From the NCBI GenBank assembly GCA_029582155.1, contig CM055894.1, positions 34,392,632 through 34,456,631 of the forward strand: a stretch of DNA of 64,000 bases, given 5' to 3'. This DNA comes from Panopea generosa (Eukaryota; Mollusca; Bivalvia; Adapedonta; Hiatellidae). The stretch's first letter is position 1, and the number at the start of each line of letters is the position of its first letter. Below, one piece after another: positions 1-12,703 of this stretch. The notes under the pieces are model-generated. The model did no database searches. It worked only from the letters and a program-made list of their open reading frames with translations, and was not told where the DNA came from. The position numbers were made by a program, and so were the translations under genes.

Positions 1-1285
1 TATTCTGATTTGATCTATCTAGTGGTTTAAACTATCTAACCATACACAGACATTTTGAATAAAACAAACACAAATACTCAATAATTCAAACGGACTGTTT
101 AAATATAGTTTGCATACAAAACGAATTACACAAAATGTGCTATTACATATACTAGCTGTGTTATCATATAAAGCTATCAGAGCACAATGGCGGATATACT
201 ACGCAATAGTTTGTTGCATTATTACATGGGTAAACATTTAATACATAATGACACATATGTCCTAAAATTTGATTTAAAACTTTTATAACACACTGTTACA
301 TAACCTACCTTATTTTGACGATTAACTGTTAAAGCTCCAAACGAATTTTCACACAGATTTTATTTGACTCACTTGTAAATATCCACTGTATACAGACATA
401 ACGTGTCGTTGTAATGATATGAATTTAAAGCTACACATTTTATATTTAAAGACACAACAAATTTTCCTTTGATATGAAGTTGACGACTTTCCGGATCTGT
501 CCGGTGTAAAGGTTATATCAAAGGCCTGAACGGCGAGAAGGAAGGCCCACTACTTGAGCAAATTAATTAATTATATGATTTGGGAAATTGATAAAAACCT
601 GTCAAAGATTGTATACATGTATGTCATATAAAGAATTCGTCAGCATGGCTAACTTGCTAATAATTTCATATTTTACAGAATTTCCAATATAAAAAAATCA
701 TCATCATCGCTAATATATGCATCACTACAGAAAAATACTTTCAATATTCATTTGCCTTATATTTTATGTCGCCATTTCGGACAAACTAGATGAAAGATAT
801 ATCTTTTTCTTGATTGATATTACAATTTTAGATAGAATGATGTCATAAATATTTAATATAATTTAGATCTAACTTGTAAGTCAACCGTATTTTTTTTTTC
901 TTAATTATATAGTTAATTAGAAAAGTTTGCATGCTTGTCATTCACAGAGAGACCCAAATGAAACAATTGAAACTTACATTTTATTGTACACTAAACTACA
1001 CAAAAAGAGAAACGTGGGGATCATCTGTGACACAAGGATTTTTTCTGTTCTATGTACACACTGTTTGCAAAGTGAAAGTTAACTTCATAGTCCGCAAATC
1101 TATCCAAATTTGCAAGCATAATTTCCCCCATAAATTCACAATTCAAACATGACAATGCTTTTAAAATGTTCAAAACATTCTCCCACGGAAGCATTTCCTG
1201 TTTCCAATGGTGGTACTCTGCACGCAGTTTTCATGAATGTAAGTAGAGGATAACGGTCCGCCGAAACACTCGTCGAGCATGTTTA
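1..1285. other. AT-rich non-coding stretch
   Basis: No exon, RNA gene or clear repeat family was recognised. The only open frame of note (931-1152) has no domain, no splice context and low-complexity AT-driven composition, so it is not called. Confidence 0.5.
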
Positions 1286-1287
1286 AA

Positions 1288-1545
1288 GTTGGAAAGGTAT
1301 TGAAAAGACGAATTCAACGGTGTATTTTTAATGAGTCTATGACGACCCCGAGCTGAGATATAGACGTTTGAATAAACCGGAAATTATGTCATAAACGATC
1401 GAATTTTAATGTGTGTCCGTAACGTATCGAGTAATGTATCCTTAGAAAGGTATTGAAAAGACGAATTCAACAGTTTAAATTTTATGAGTATAGGACGACC
1501 CTGAGCTTAGATATAGTTGTTTGAATAAACCGGAAGCGACGTCAT
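1288..1545. repeat. two-copy direct repeat, about 155 bp apart
   Basis: The phrase 'aaggtattgaaaagacgaat' occurs at about 1291 and 1446. Each copy is followed by a related block containing 'gacgaccc', then 'gagatatag' or 'tagatatag', then 'gtttgaataaaccgga'. The two copies are clearly related but diverged. This looks like a short tandem duplication or a fragment of an interspersed element; no coding potential is seen. Confidence 0.6.
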
Positions 1546-3714
1546 GAAAATAAACTTCATCTTAGAATATTCGTTTATACGTCCTCTGCTACGTCAATTG
1601 CGTATTTAAACTTTTGGAACTGTTTATCTGTCGGAAGAATCTACGGTCCACAATCTACGCTCGCCTTCTAAAAACCGAGTCCCAATTGCAGCAAATGATT
1701 AAACCAAATAAACTAAAGTGGCTTTGAGACATCTGCCAAAGACATTATCTATACATTAACATATACGATTTTGTACTGGCGTCTTGTCTTTACTGTAACA
1801 TAATTGGTATAAAAAACTAACATTAAATATAAAACTATGAATTGTTGTTTTATTAAAAATCTTCCTAGTATAATTCTCTGGGACTTTGATATATTTTTAT
1901 TTAAACTTTTTAGATGAAATATTTGTTAAAAGTTCAAATAACTAACCTCTTATATATTACAAAGCAAAATTCTGTCTGGTACACTTTATCAATTTAAAAA
2001 ATGAAACACAATAATACATAAGAGCATAAATCTAATGTTGGATTGCTCTTTTATGTTATATTATGTTATGGTTAAAACAAATAAAACACCACTATTGAGG
2101 CAACTAATACAATGCATGTATTTATTTCGAGGAAATCGGTTTCAATTTTTTAATCTAAAACAAACTGTTTGTACTACGTTTGTCAACTTTGAACAATGTA
2201 CTCACCATGATAATCTTCATCTAACTGGAATGGATCTTCAATGTCTGTTGTTGAGGAAACAAAAGTTTTAGTTCTAATATTCAACTAAAACTTTACTTGT
2301 AATCCTAATTATAAGTAGCTTAAGACAAATTGCTATAACGCATTTAATTTATTGAACATTGTTGCAAAACAACCCACGATGATGATGTACATTTTGTAAA
2401 CTCGTATTGACACTTTTCAGATTTCTAGTCAGATCAAAATTAAACTACGGCTCTAAGGTACTCGTATATTGATCAGCTTGCAAGTCTTATTCAGTGATTC
2501 AGTTAATATATTTCCAGTAGATTACCTTTCTAGTGCTGTATACCAAATGTACTTCGCTAGAAATGATTCAAGAAAAATACAAGGCAACATAAGACGAACT
2601 GTACTCGTATTATTTAATTCTACACCAGTGACTTCTACATTTATATTATTGATATAACCCTAAACGGGACTATGGCGATTCTTATTATAACAAACGTAGG
2701 AGAAAGTGACTGCGTAACAAACTAGAAGTTAGCGATAACAATGTTGAAAAATGTAAATACCAGTAGAAATTGATGCGAGAAGGACAGCTTTATTGATATA
2801 CCGGAACACTATATTACTACGATGTTATTGTTAAATATTAAATTGTATTTTAGTTATTCAAATACTTAAAAACGTGAATTAATTGAAATTGACAAATGTA
2901 TTATGTCACTAGTATCGTTTTATTTTTTGTTTTAAACATATCTGCAAAAACAATCAATGTAAAACATGGTACTATTTCTCTTCAAGTATTAACACAAACA
3001 GTGTTAAATATAGGGGCTCACAGCGGGTTAAACAAAGAGGCTATGCGTGGGATAAAACAAAGACAAAGCCACTCGTGAGAATAAAAGGCGATCTTTCACT
3101 GAAACAATGTCTATAATTACCCTTTTCACTGCATATCTACTGTTGATATGTACTGGTAAAATATGAAACATATATATGGAATAGTAGGCTGACAATTCAG
3201 TAGAACAAATAATAAATAAAAAGCTATATACAGGTACCATATATTGTTCAATATAAAACACCTATACAAGGGTACATTATATATAATCTATATTACTATC
3301 CAATAAAATAATACGTTCTTAAACCTGAGAAATGCAGACAACAACCATGACTATAAATAGTAGAGCAGCCGTATGTCATTCGTCTTGCGTAGTATCAGTT
3401 GACTATAACGTGCATATTATAGTGTTGTTTACATGAAAGTTTCTACGCACGAAAACAAGAAATATCGATATCCTTGAACACCGGGTTGTTATACACACTC
3501 AGGATGTAACCACTATACGTTAGCGTGGTATTTAAATGTTTAACTATAGACGGTTTAGTATCGAAGGTTATTCCGGTTTTGTTGTGAACATCTTTCTACT
3601 AAACGTGTAGTATAAATTCTGTATCAACTATAGAAACACGTTGATTTTGGATAATTTAACGCCATGTGTAATATAATACGTTTATAAATAACTAGTTTGT
3701 TTGAATACACTTGA
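1546..3714. other. AT-rich non-coding stretch
   Basis: Nothing supportable was found. The short open frames (2035-2271, 2469-2657, 2896-3078 and 3028-3261 on the minus strand) show no domain or splice signals. Confidence 0.45.
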
Positions 3715-3845
3715 CCCAGCGGGGAGAGACAAATGCTAATGAGAATCAATGTCGTATATCAAATATCACGAAGACTGACCGAGAGAGAATTTGAACTCAC
3801 GACCCGTGGATAGGAAGTCAGAGGCGCTACCGCCTGAGCTTATAG
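3715..3845 (-). mobile_element. tRNA-headed SINE, family A (minus strand)
   Basis: Read on the minus strand there is a tRNA-like head whose B-box appears on the plus strand as 'gaactcacgacccgtgga'. It is followed by a body containing 'aatgctaatgagaatcaatg'. The same head and body occur at 21.4-21.66 kb, and body relatives occur at 54.1 and 60.1 kb, which supports a dispersed family rather than a tRNA gene. Confidence 0.6.
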
Positions 3846-4250
3846 GACCCATATGACTATAATATATAATATAACTAAAAACACTGTTTCTATACTATGA
3901 ATAATTATAAATTATAGTATCATCAACATCAGCAACAGCAACAACAACATTAGCAAATACAGTAATGAATCACCAAATAATTAGTGTAGCAGATCTGATG
4001 CTGAGGATACAGGTAATGGTCAAATACAGCAACAATTTATAATATTTAAATGTATAAATCAGATGTTATTTTTATTCGATATTCTGAAGAGGTTACTATA
4101 CATGCAAAGGTGCTTCTGTTACATATACAATTGATATGTCAGGTAATATTGATTATAAATGAAACTGCTGCTTTATTAATAATGCTACTGTAAATGGTCG
4201 ATATTACATGGTTGGTTATATTGTTATTAATGTGTCTGTTGATGATGATG
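3846..4250. other. AT-rich spacer with CAA-rich patch
   Basis: A short run near 3921-3952 is rich in 'caacaacaa'-like triplets. The last 100 bases are degenerate relatives of the minisatellite that follows. No gene is seen. Confidence 0.4.
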
Positions 4251-4847
4251 CCGGTAAGTAATGCTGTTTCTGGAAATGTTGCTACCGTTACTGCTGTGTC
4301 TGTCTATGATACTAACATTACTGCTGTTTCTGTTAATGTAAATACCGTTAGTACTGTTCCTGTCCAAGATAGTACCGTCAGTGCTGTTTCTGTCCATGAT
4401 ATAACCGTTACTACTGTTTCTGTCAATGATACTAACGTTACTGCTGTTATTGTCAATGATACTTACGTTACTGCTGTTTCTGTCTATACATCTACCATTA
4501 CTACTGTTCCTGTCCATGCTACTAACGTAACTGCTGTTTATGGATATACTACTACCGTTACTACTGGTCCTGTCCATGATACTAACGTTACTGCTGTTTA
4601 TGTTTATACTTCTACCGTTATCACTGGTCCTGTCCATGATACTAACGTATCTGCTGTTTCTGTCTATACTTTTACCGTTTCTACTGCGCATGTCCATGCT
4701 TCTAACGTAACTGCTGTTTCTGTCTATACTACTACCGTCACTTCTGGTCCTGTTCATGATACTAACGTATATTTACTATTACAGTTACTGCTGTTTCTGT
4801 CTATACTACTACCGTTTCTACTGGTCCTGTCCATGATACTAACGTAA
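4194..4847 (+). CDS. possible Thr/Val-rich repeat protein, secreted-like start (doubtful)
   Basis: This 217-residue frame begins with a hydrophobic stretch (residues 5-20, rich in Leu, Met and Val, ending near PVSNA) that would pass as a signal peptide. Residues 30-190 are 10-residue repeats of the TAVSVYTTTV / TTGPVHDTNV type, as in mucin-like extracellular proteins rich in Thr. The frame ends after a 17-bp interruption; downstream of it the same repeat peptide continues in another plus frame to about 5490 without an ATG. The hydrophobic start may be a by-product of diverged repeat DNA, since similar 'gttattaatgtgtctg' motifs lead into the array. I see no promoter, no terminal domain and no supporting exon. 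It is listed because the reading frame is long and mucin-like, not because I am convinced. Confidence 0.2.
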   Translation: MVDITWLVILLLMCLLMMMPVSNAVSGNVATVTAVSVYDTNITAVSVNVNTVSTVPVQDSTVSAVSVHDITVTTVSVNDTNVTAVIVNDTYVTAVSVYTSTITTVPVHATNVTAVYGYTTTVTTGPVHDTNVTAVYVYTSTVITGPVHDTNVSAVSVYTFTVSTAHVHASNVTAVSVYTTTVTSGPVHDTNVYLLLQLLLFLSILLPFLLVLSMILT

Positions 4848-5928
4848 CTGCTGTTTCTATCTATACTACTAGTGTTACTGCTGTTTCTGTCTATACTACT
4901 GCCATTACTACTGGTCCTGTCAATTATACTAACGTAACTGCTGTCTATACTACTACCGTTACTACGGATACTGTCCATGATACTGACGTAACTGCTGTTT
5001 CTGTATATACTACTACCGTTAGTGCTGTTTCTGTCTATACTACTACCGTTACTACTGGTCCTGTTCATGATACTAACGTTACTGCTGTTTCTGTCTATAT
5101 TACTACCATTACTACTGGTCCTGTCCATGATACTAACGTAACTGCTGTCTATACTACTACCGTTACTTCTGGTCCTGTCCATGATAGTAATGAAACTGAT
5201 GTTTCTGTCTATACTACTACCGTTACTGCTGTTTCTGTCTATACTACAATCGTTAGTACTGGTCCTGTTCATGATACTAACGTAACTGCTGTTTCTGTCT
5301 ATACTACTACCGTTACTACTGGTCCTGTCCATGATACTAACGTAACTGCTGTCTATACTACTACCGTTACTACGGGTACTGTCCATGATACTAACGTAAC
5401 TACTATTTCTGTCTATACTACTACCAATAGTGTTGTTTCTATCTATACTATTACCGTTACTACTGGTCCTGTTCATGATACTAACGTTATGCTATTTCTG
5501 TCTATATTACTACCGTTACTACTGGTCCTGTCCATGATACTAATGTAACTGCTGTCTATACTACTACCGTTTCTTCTGGTCCTGTCCATGATACTAACGT
5601 AACTACTATTTCTGTCTATACTACTACCAATAGTGTTGTTTCTGTCTATACTACTACCGTTACTACTGGTCCTGTTCATGATACAAACGTTACTGCTATT
5701 TCTGTCTATATTACTACCGTTACTACTGGTCCTGTCCATGATACTAATGTAACTGCTGTCTATACTACTACCGTTTCTTCTGGTCCTGTCCATGATAGTA
5801 ACGTAACTGCTGTTTTTGTCTATACTTCTATCGTTACTGCTGTTTCTGTCTATACTACAATCGTTAGTACTGGTCCTGTTCATGATACTAACGTTACTGC
5901 TGTTTCTGTCTACACTACTATTGTATTA
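4251..5928. repeat. 30/60-bp minisatellite, open in frame on both strands
   Basis: About 1.7 kb is a tandem array. The 60-bp unit is two related 30-bp halves, one containing 'actgctgtttctgtctat' and the other 'ggtcctgtccatgatact'. Because the unit is a multiple of three and carries few stops, long open frames run on both strands. On the plus strand it spells Thr/Val-rich 10-residue repeats such as TAVSVYTTTV and TTGPVHDTNV; on the minus strand it spells Ser/Asn/Arg-rich repeats such as SIDRNSSYVSIMDRTSSNG. Half-units are sometimes missing, giving register changes, and a ~17-bp interruption near 4768-4784 shifts the plus frame. Repeats this regular can be a mucin-like coding repeat or plain satellite; I favour non-coding. 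Confidence 0.85.
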
Positions 5929-8900
5929 AAATTCACTTTATTTCTATTGAAAAACATGTGTGCCCGTTCAGATATTGTTTTGCGTCCCTCTATACTGATA
6001 TTCTGGATCCGCTCCTGTGTATAACGGATCAAACTGAAATCAAAATTAAATCACGTGACTCGTTTAAAACGTCACAAAATGTGTTGCACTTTTATTAAGC
6101 GGGAAATTTATTTTAGTCTTACCTTGGTGCGTAGCCCAAGTTAGGAAATCACTTTTAATATGTTATTTTGCCATGTTTACTTAGATTTATTTTTGACAAT
6201 ACGCTGTCAGTAAGTATATGTTGGAAGAATACGTTTAAGCCCATTTCAAAAGTTTAAAAAATACTTATAAATTCCCTTGATAGATTGCAATTGCGCAATA
6301 TATTGAGACTGATTACACAGGAAAGCACTAGGTGTTACACTTTGTATAAAATAACATTACCTTTCATATTTGCTTGTGCTTCTAAAATAAAACGCATTAC
6401 CCCCATTCTAGTCAATGCACACAATTATTGAAAAAAAGAAAATCTAGATTCATTGGTACAATGTAATATAATCCGTGTAAAACATATTGGCTTTTATTCT
6501 AAAGGTCAATAAATAGATAACTCTGATTGGGTTCATGCAATACCTTGCTCGAGTAATTTTTTTTATATGCTTTCAAACAAGGGCCGTTGAATAAGTTTGA
6601 ACATCCTGATGTACATGTACGTTTATTAATATATTATTATAAAATTTACTTAAAACACAGAAAACAACATTAATAAGATTTTTTTTCAATCTATTCTGTT
6701 CATGAAGAATTATACACACCTTACGTACCAAGACCCCCTTGCGCCGGCTTTAGACGTATTCAATCTCGAGCAACCTGAATGTGGCCCATGATGCTGAGGA
6801 ATCAGATATAATAACAACACGGGTTCAAATCATTAATATCTAATAAGTTCTGAAGAATACCTTTAATTTCATAGAACAAAAAGACGTACTAGCAGAATAA
6901 GTTTATTGAACTTGCACTCAGGCAGGTAAACAAATAATGAGTGAATGTTATGAAGTGCAGTATACCACATACATAGGAGATCCTAGAATGTATAATTTAC
7001 GATAGAAATTGAAAACTATAGACTAGCAACTTAAGAAAATATAATATAAAATGTATTGAACGGAAACAAATTAAAATCTGCATTATCTCTCAATCGTAGT
7101 TCTCCCATAAAACCTTTAACATTTAAAAATACACTAACTTAATAATATTATACAAATTGAATGTTGTATGTAAAGACCTATAGATAATATGAACAAAGTA
7201 AAGATATGTTTGCATTGTACAAAGGGCTTGAACACTAAACTGTTTCCCCTTTAACAGAGTTTGAAGTACTGACCGGTTTGACTAAATATCTCAAACTTAC
7301 ATTTTCATTTTTTCTTCATAAGAACCTGTTAACCAAGTTTGTTCATATTAGTAACAGATTGCAATTTGTCAATTGTTTAAAGGGGCCATGAACGGAAACT
7401 TCGACTTTCTCCTAAGGATACTATGGAAAACGTTTGATTTTTTTTGGTATCCAATTGTGCAAATATATTTCAATTTGAGATCTGAAGCATCATCTAGTCA
7501 TACCTAAATAGAATTGCTCCAATGAGAGGATTGCATTACCATAAGGGATAGCGGTCCCAAACTGGTTAAAATTGAGTATTTTCAAAAAGTTACATACCAA
7601 CAAGAAGTTCTGTCGAATGTGTATATAATATAGTATGAAATGATTGAAAGTGTGAAATTAAAAACGAACCGTCTTCTCAAAACGATCAGTCCAATTTATT
7701 CATTTATAATACAGTTATCCTCATATAAGCAAGGGATTAGATATTTTACAGATTTGATGTATTGGTGCGCAGTGAGATGAATTTTACTTTTATATAAGAT
7801 TACTACTGGACAACAGATTATTTTTAATTTCGCATCCATTTTTATTAATAAAAGTTAAATTTGAGTTCTAAAGTATTGGCTGATCATAACAAATCCCACA
7901 AAAAGTTAGTGGTGTCCCTGTATATATTTAAACATATTTAATATAAAACAAGCATGTCACAATAACATATTTAAAGAAACACAAGGTTTATAACATATTG
8001 AACATTGGCAATATAAGTCGCAATAAACCAAATACATCCAAATAAACTAAAGCATTTTACAAAATAAGATGTCTCGGTACGGAGTAAGGTGCTATTTGCG
8101 GTAATAGAAATATGAGCAAACGTGAAGTCAATTCAGAAAAACAATCATAATCAGATGTAAATGGAGGAATAAAACGTTTGGCAAAGCAAATAACGAAAGA
8201 GAAAAATGTAAATACTTATACTACTGCGTATTTGTAAATTGGTATCACAAATTTGATAGGTCATTATATGTAAGTTATGGTGAATAAAAACAAACAGTTA
8301 TTTTGAGAAAAGTAGCTACTGGTTAGAATTTCTTAGAAGATCTAGTACAGACTGATGTTTTAGAGGCCATCGGTTTAAGAAGGGTATAGAGCTCGTAAAC
8401 TGAGCAGCCAGCAGCATACCCACTGCACTATGAACTTACTCTTCAAGTGTTTGGATCCATACATGGGTAGGGTTAACAATCACCTATAACATCAAGATTG
8501 TATAAGAAAAGTGAAATCGGCGTAGCTACTTGTGTCATAGCTTAAAAAGCCATATAATATTGTTCTGACTTAAAAGTGCTATATAAACATTAAACTCTTT
8601 AAAAATGCGCCTTTATGCATTTACCTATCGATATAAAGAAGCTTATACATGCTGTAACAGCGGCAAACTGTGTGGCTAATTGAAATACCTTTGTGTATCG
8701 AGGCTTTTGTATTTAGTTTTCTTTTATAGTTTAATTTTTATGATTCAGTGCTATAACCATATTCATTGATAAACATATTGAGTGACCTTTGAACACAAAC
8801 ACAGGTACAGAAGGGACACATTGCTGGTTGGTTGTATTGGTTATCTTTATATACAAACAAATTATCTATTTCAGAGCATAACTTTTAATAACAAAGCTAC

Positions 8901-8940
8901 AATTCAATAATTATTATAAGATAGTAACTACTAAATTAAC
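5929..8940. other. AT-rich non-coding stretch
   Basis: No exon or recognised repeat was found over 3 kb. Stop density is high in all frames. Confidence 0.5.
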
Positions 8941-8944
8941 AGGA

Positions 8945-10210
8945 GTTGTCGGAGGGACAGCGCGCTCGAATATTCGGATATTTGACACAGAAGTACAAAT
9001 TTGATTGAGACCCATGACAAATCCAAGCATATAAGAGTTATCTAACTTAAAAAAATGACAAAATTGAGTAGGTTTTATAACTGCAATTTCTTGTATGAAG
9101 TTTCAATCAAATACATGCAGCGACTGCTGAGTTATAAAATTTCTAAGTACAACAAAGACCCTAATTTGCAAAACAAATCTGGCAAGAGTTATCCGACTTG
9201 ATTAATTGAGTTGATGTCATGACTACAAAGCCTAATGTAAAGTTTCAATTAAATACATTGAGCGGTTGGTGTTATATGGACTTGATAGTACTTGCATGCA
9301 AAACTTAAACCAAAGTTCTAAGTCAAAGATGGGCAATAATTTGCATTATATTTGTGCAAGAGTTATCTGACTTGTGTAAAGCTTCAATCAAATACATTGA
9401 GTGTTTGGTTAGATATGGACTTGATAGTACTTGCATGCACAATTTTAACCAGAATTACAAAGTCAAACAAAGAAAGTAAATGCATTATATTCAGGCAAGA
9501 GTTATGTAACTTAGTTAATATAGTAGGGATGGTGACTGAGAAGGCTTGTGTGACGCTTCAAGTCAATACATGCAATGGTTACTGAGATATGGGCTTGATT
9601 GCACGTGCTCGCATAACATTAAACCAACTTTTATTACTCAAAAAAGGGCAATAATTTGCATTGTATTTGTGCAAGAGTTATATAACTTAGTTTTCAGTCG
9701 GGTTGGTGACTGGGAAGACTAGTGTAAAGTTTAAATCAAATACATTGAGTGGTTGGTGAGATATGGACCTGAGTGCACTTGCACGCAAAACTTAAACCAG
9801 ATTTTCAAAATCAAACAAGGGCAATCATTTGCATTGTATTCCTGCAAGAGTTATATAACGTAGTTATTGTAGTCTTGTTGATGACTGGAAAGACTTGTGT
9901 AAATTTTCAATCAAATACATTGAGTGGTTGGTGAGATATGGACTTGATTGTACTTTCACGCAAAACTTTAACCTGAATTTCTAAGTCAAACAAGGGCAAT
10001 TATTTGTAATATATTTATGCAAGAGTTATCTCACTTAGTTATTGTAGTAGGGTTGATAATTAGAAAGGCTCGTGTAAAGTTTCAAGGCAATACATGCAAT
10101 GGTAACATAGATAGGGACTTGCATGCAAAACTTCAACCAAGGTGTGACGCCGACAACGGCGCCTTTGTGAAAAGAATAGCTCTCTCTATTCTCCGAATAG
10201 TCGTGCTAAA
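8945..10210 (+). mobile_element. non-autonomous element with ~175-bp internal tandem repeats (pearl/HINE-like architecture)
   Basis: The left edge holds 'agcgcgctcgaatattcgga' (about 8959-8978). The right edge holds 'ctccgaatagtcgtgcta' (10191-10208), which is roughly its reverse complement, so the element has imperfect terminal inverted repeats. Between them are about six copies of a ~175-bp unit marked by 'ggttggtgagatatggac', 'cttgcatgcaaaact' and 'gcaagagttat' (units near 9258, 9400, 9570, 9745, 9919 and 10095). The tail 'gtgacgccgac' followed by 'gaatagctct' resembles an abundant bivalve repeat. Left end, tandem core and right end recall the bivalve pearl/CvA elements thought to be Helitron-related, but that assignment is inference. 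The open frames inside (9352-9585, 10017-10235) are repeat-derived. Confidence 0.65.
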
Positions 10211-11500
10211 AACGCTTGCTTCTAATACAGAATAATTATAAACAATGTACACGAAAAAAATGTAAACAAAATAACCATGTTTCTGTTTAATTATGTATTT
10301 ATTTGCGTTTTATTCGAAAGGTTTGGGCTACCCTACTTGTTTGAAGAAAAACACGATTTAAGACTATTGTGCGATGGCTCTTAATTGCTTAATTGTGGGT
10401 TGCAGGATAACATGTCAAGATTTTATTATTTCGAGGATCACAACCCAAACATTTATTATCTAATGAAACCTGTTCAAACCATTATCAGAGTCTTTATGGC
10501 ATTTAGCTGTGTATGCTCTAAGATAAATACAACTGCTTAAATGTACATAATAAGTCTCAACATTAATGACCAGATGTCGTATTGTTTTTAGCGTCGCTTA
10601 CAACAATGTTTCCTCCCGTCTTTGCATGACGTTATCTACCTTAGGCGATATTCTAAGCGTTGCCACACTGGAGTATCATGCTGTAGACACACGATATGAT
10701 ACCCATCCAGTCCTATTATACTTAAACCAGGTGTTTCACCATTGCTATTATTAACACATGACACACGAGTTTCTATATACATTTATTTCTTTCATTGTTA
10801 CAACTATCATTTTTAAATTTTAATGAATTCTATTCAACACATATGCAATTTCAAATATAGTTCAAAATATGTTCCCATTTTTGTATCAGTTCCTATTTCA
10901 AACATTACCCATTATCTCGATCATATCATGCAACTCAACTTGCATTTCTACAACACCCAACCATCTAAAACCCATCTTAACAGCTGGTCTACCTAACTCT
11001 TCATTCTTCATGACCGTCCACCTGGCCTTCCAAAATAAAACTGCGTAACTCTTTCGCAGCTTGCACCCGCTAATTACCGTGACAGCTCGTCAATCTCTCA
11101 CATTTTGATGCATACATGTCCTGACTATTTTTATTTCTATTTCCTCAAAAATGCCCAATAAACGCAGTTTATATTATTATCTTTAGTTCTGTTACACTAT
11201 TTTGTGACAGGGTAATTTATTGTAAGTGACCTCTGAAGTATTCCCACTTTGCACTGTAATCTCATCTTAAATGAAATATCCCACACAATTATATATTGGG
11301 TTTAAATTTTACAATACCAAACTAACAACATATAATAATTAATAAGTGGATTGACCGACAATAACACACAGGACGACCAGATACAGCAAGACGGAGTCAC
11401 CGTTAGAATCGCATTGTCATATTACACACCACCAGTCAGCCATCTTCAATAACCCGATACAGTCTTTTATACGACAAATTCTAGTATTTGGTATGGATTG
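10211..11500. other. AT-rich non-coding stretch
   Basis: No gene was recognised. The 62-codon frame at 10566-10754 has no domain or splice support. Confidence 0.45.
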
Positions 11501-11580
11501 CTGGAGATCGAAACCACGATCTTCCGCATGCGAGGCGAACGATATGCCATTAGACCACTTCTGAGATTTACAAATAAACT
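11490..11580 (-). mobile_element. tRNA-like SINE head (minus strand)
   Basis: On the minus strand the order is 'agtggtctaatggcatatcg' (A-box side), then 'cgcatgcggaag', then 'gtggtttcgatctcc' (B-box side). The spacing is tRNA-like. A mature tRNA cannot be folded convincingly, and similar heads recur through the window, so a SINE remnant is more likely than a working tRNA. Confidence 0.45.
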
Positions 11581-11894
11581 TTTTTCTAGACATGGTTATA
11601 TATCTACTATTTAAGTATTAGGGGGGATCCACCATACAATGCAGGTACACGTTCTATATTACAAATAATGTCAAATAACAGTTTATTTACAATTAAAGGT
11701 CATAACCTAGACAGTAAGTTTCCGAGTTGGTCAGTTCAATTACTTGTCAGATATATTGTGAAGAGTTCTGTCGTGAGAAAAAGAAAAATCTAAGTGCAAA
11801 GCTAAGGGCACAATTTTAACGAATCAAGGAATAAGAGTATTTATTTCCACATTTATCATTCAATTTGTTCAGGTTAGTTTCGGATGTACGAATA

Positions 11895-11981
11895 CGGTCA
11901 TTTTAAGCTTTGAGCTCTCTTCACAATCGAGATAAACTATTTAGATCGATTGTGAAGAGAGCTCAGAGCTGAAATTGACCG
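11895..11981. repeat. long hairpin, 36-bp arms
   Basis: The arm at 11895-11930 (core 'gagctctcttcacaatcga') pairs with the arm at 11946-11981 (core 'tcgattgtgaagagagctc'). Only a few mismatches lie in the outer third, and the loop is 15 bases. It may be a small foldback element or a processed-RNA hairpin; no gene is nearby. Confidence 0.75.
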
Positions 11982-12427
11982 TTCTCGATAACCGGTTATG
12001 AATGTTTTTTGTGAGGCCAATGGGCCGAGCTGCTATTGCGAGCGACTAAATCAGTATATCCACTGCACTACCACTCCGCTTAAAACCATATTTGATATAT
12101 AATGGTAATACAACCATTGTCTATATCGGTCATTCATTTATTAACAGAAACTAGAACCGTAACGTCAAACACATAAGCGAAACGAATGTGTACTAACTAC
12201 AAACGGAAAACTTTTAAATTGCGTGCAGTGTGCACTTGTATCGTACACTTATGACTAGCGTTACTACCTTTGTTTATAAAAGGAACCATTCAGCCATATA
12301 ATATGTTGTATAAATGCGCACAACTTTTATGATTAACAAACACAAACGGGGATTCCCCTACCAAGGTTTGGCTCTAAAATTAGAGTTAAACAAATCTTAA
12401 GCAAAACGAGTTAGACATATCGATAAT

Positions 12428-12703
12428 TTAATTACGTTGCAAAACGCCAATACTACAATGTTTGGTTTGTCTCAAAATTATTGATTTAAATCCGTATGCT
12501 ATAATGGTATTCCTAATAAAAGGGAGGTATACGTATTTTGAATCGACCCCTCGATCTACCTGTTGAGAAATCAGAGACAACTGTTCGGCATTTACTTCAA
12601 CATCGTGTCTTCCTTGTGTGTTAAGAATAGCCGTGCCAAGTGACCCGATAATCAGACGAATAAAAACATAACATAAACAACTTTCAACAACGGAGTATTT
12701 CAT
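12428..12703 (-). CDS. possible small secreted protein or exon, unrecognised
   Basis: This 91-residue minus-strand frame starts MKYSVVESCLCYVFIRLIIG, a plausible signal peptide or membrane anchor, and then contains QQVDRGVDSKYVYLPFIRN. A homologous plus-strand stretch at about 26545-26720 encodes QINRGVESKYVYSHFIRN. The two share about three quarters of their bases, and several differences fall at third positions (TTT/TTC, AGG/AGA, AAT/AAC, TAC/TAT). That favours a coding family over a neutral repeat. The minus strand also reads 'ttctcaacaggtagat', which can be a donor (cag|gtagat), so the exon could end after SLISQQ. No domain is recognised. Function is unknown. Confidence 0.3.
   Translation of the reverse strand: MKYSVVESCLCYVFIRLIIGSLGTAILNTQGRHDVEVNAEQLSLISQQVDRGVDSKYVYLPFIRNTIIAYGFKSIILRQTKHCSIGVLQRN

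Noticed and set aside
4227..5883. Three minus-strand Ser/Asn/Arg-rich frames as a real protein
   Set aside because: The same array is open on the plus strand too, stops fall at register changes, and no signal peptide or terminal domain is present on this strand.
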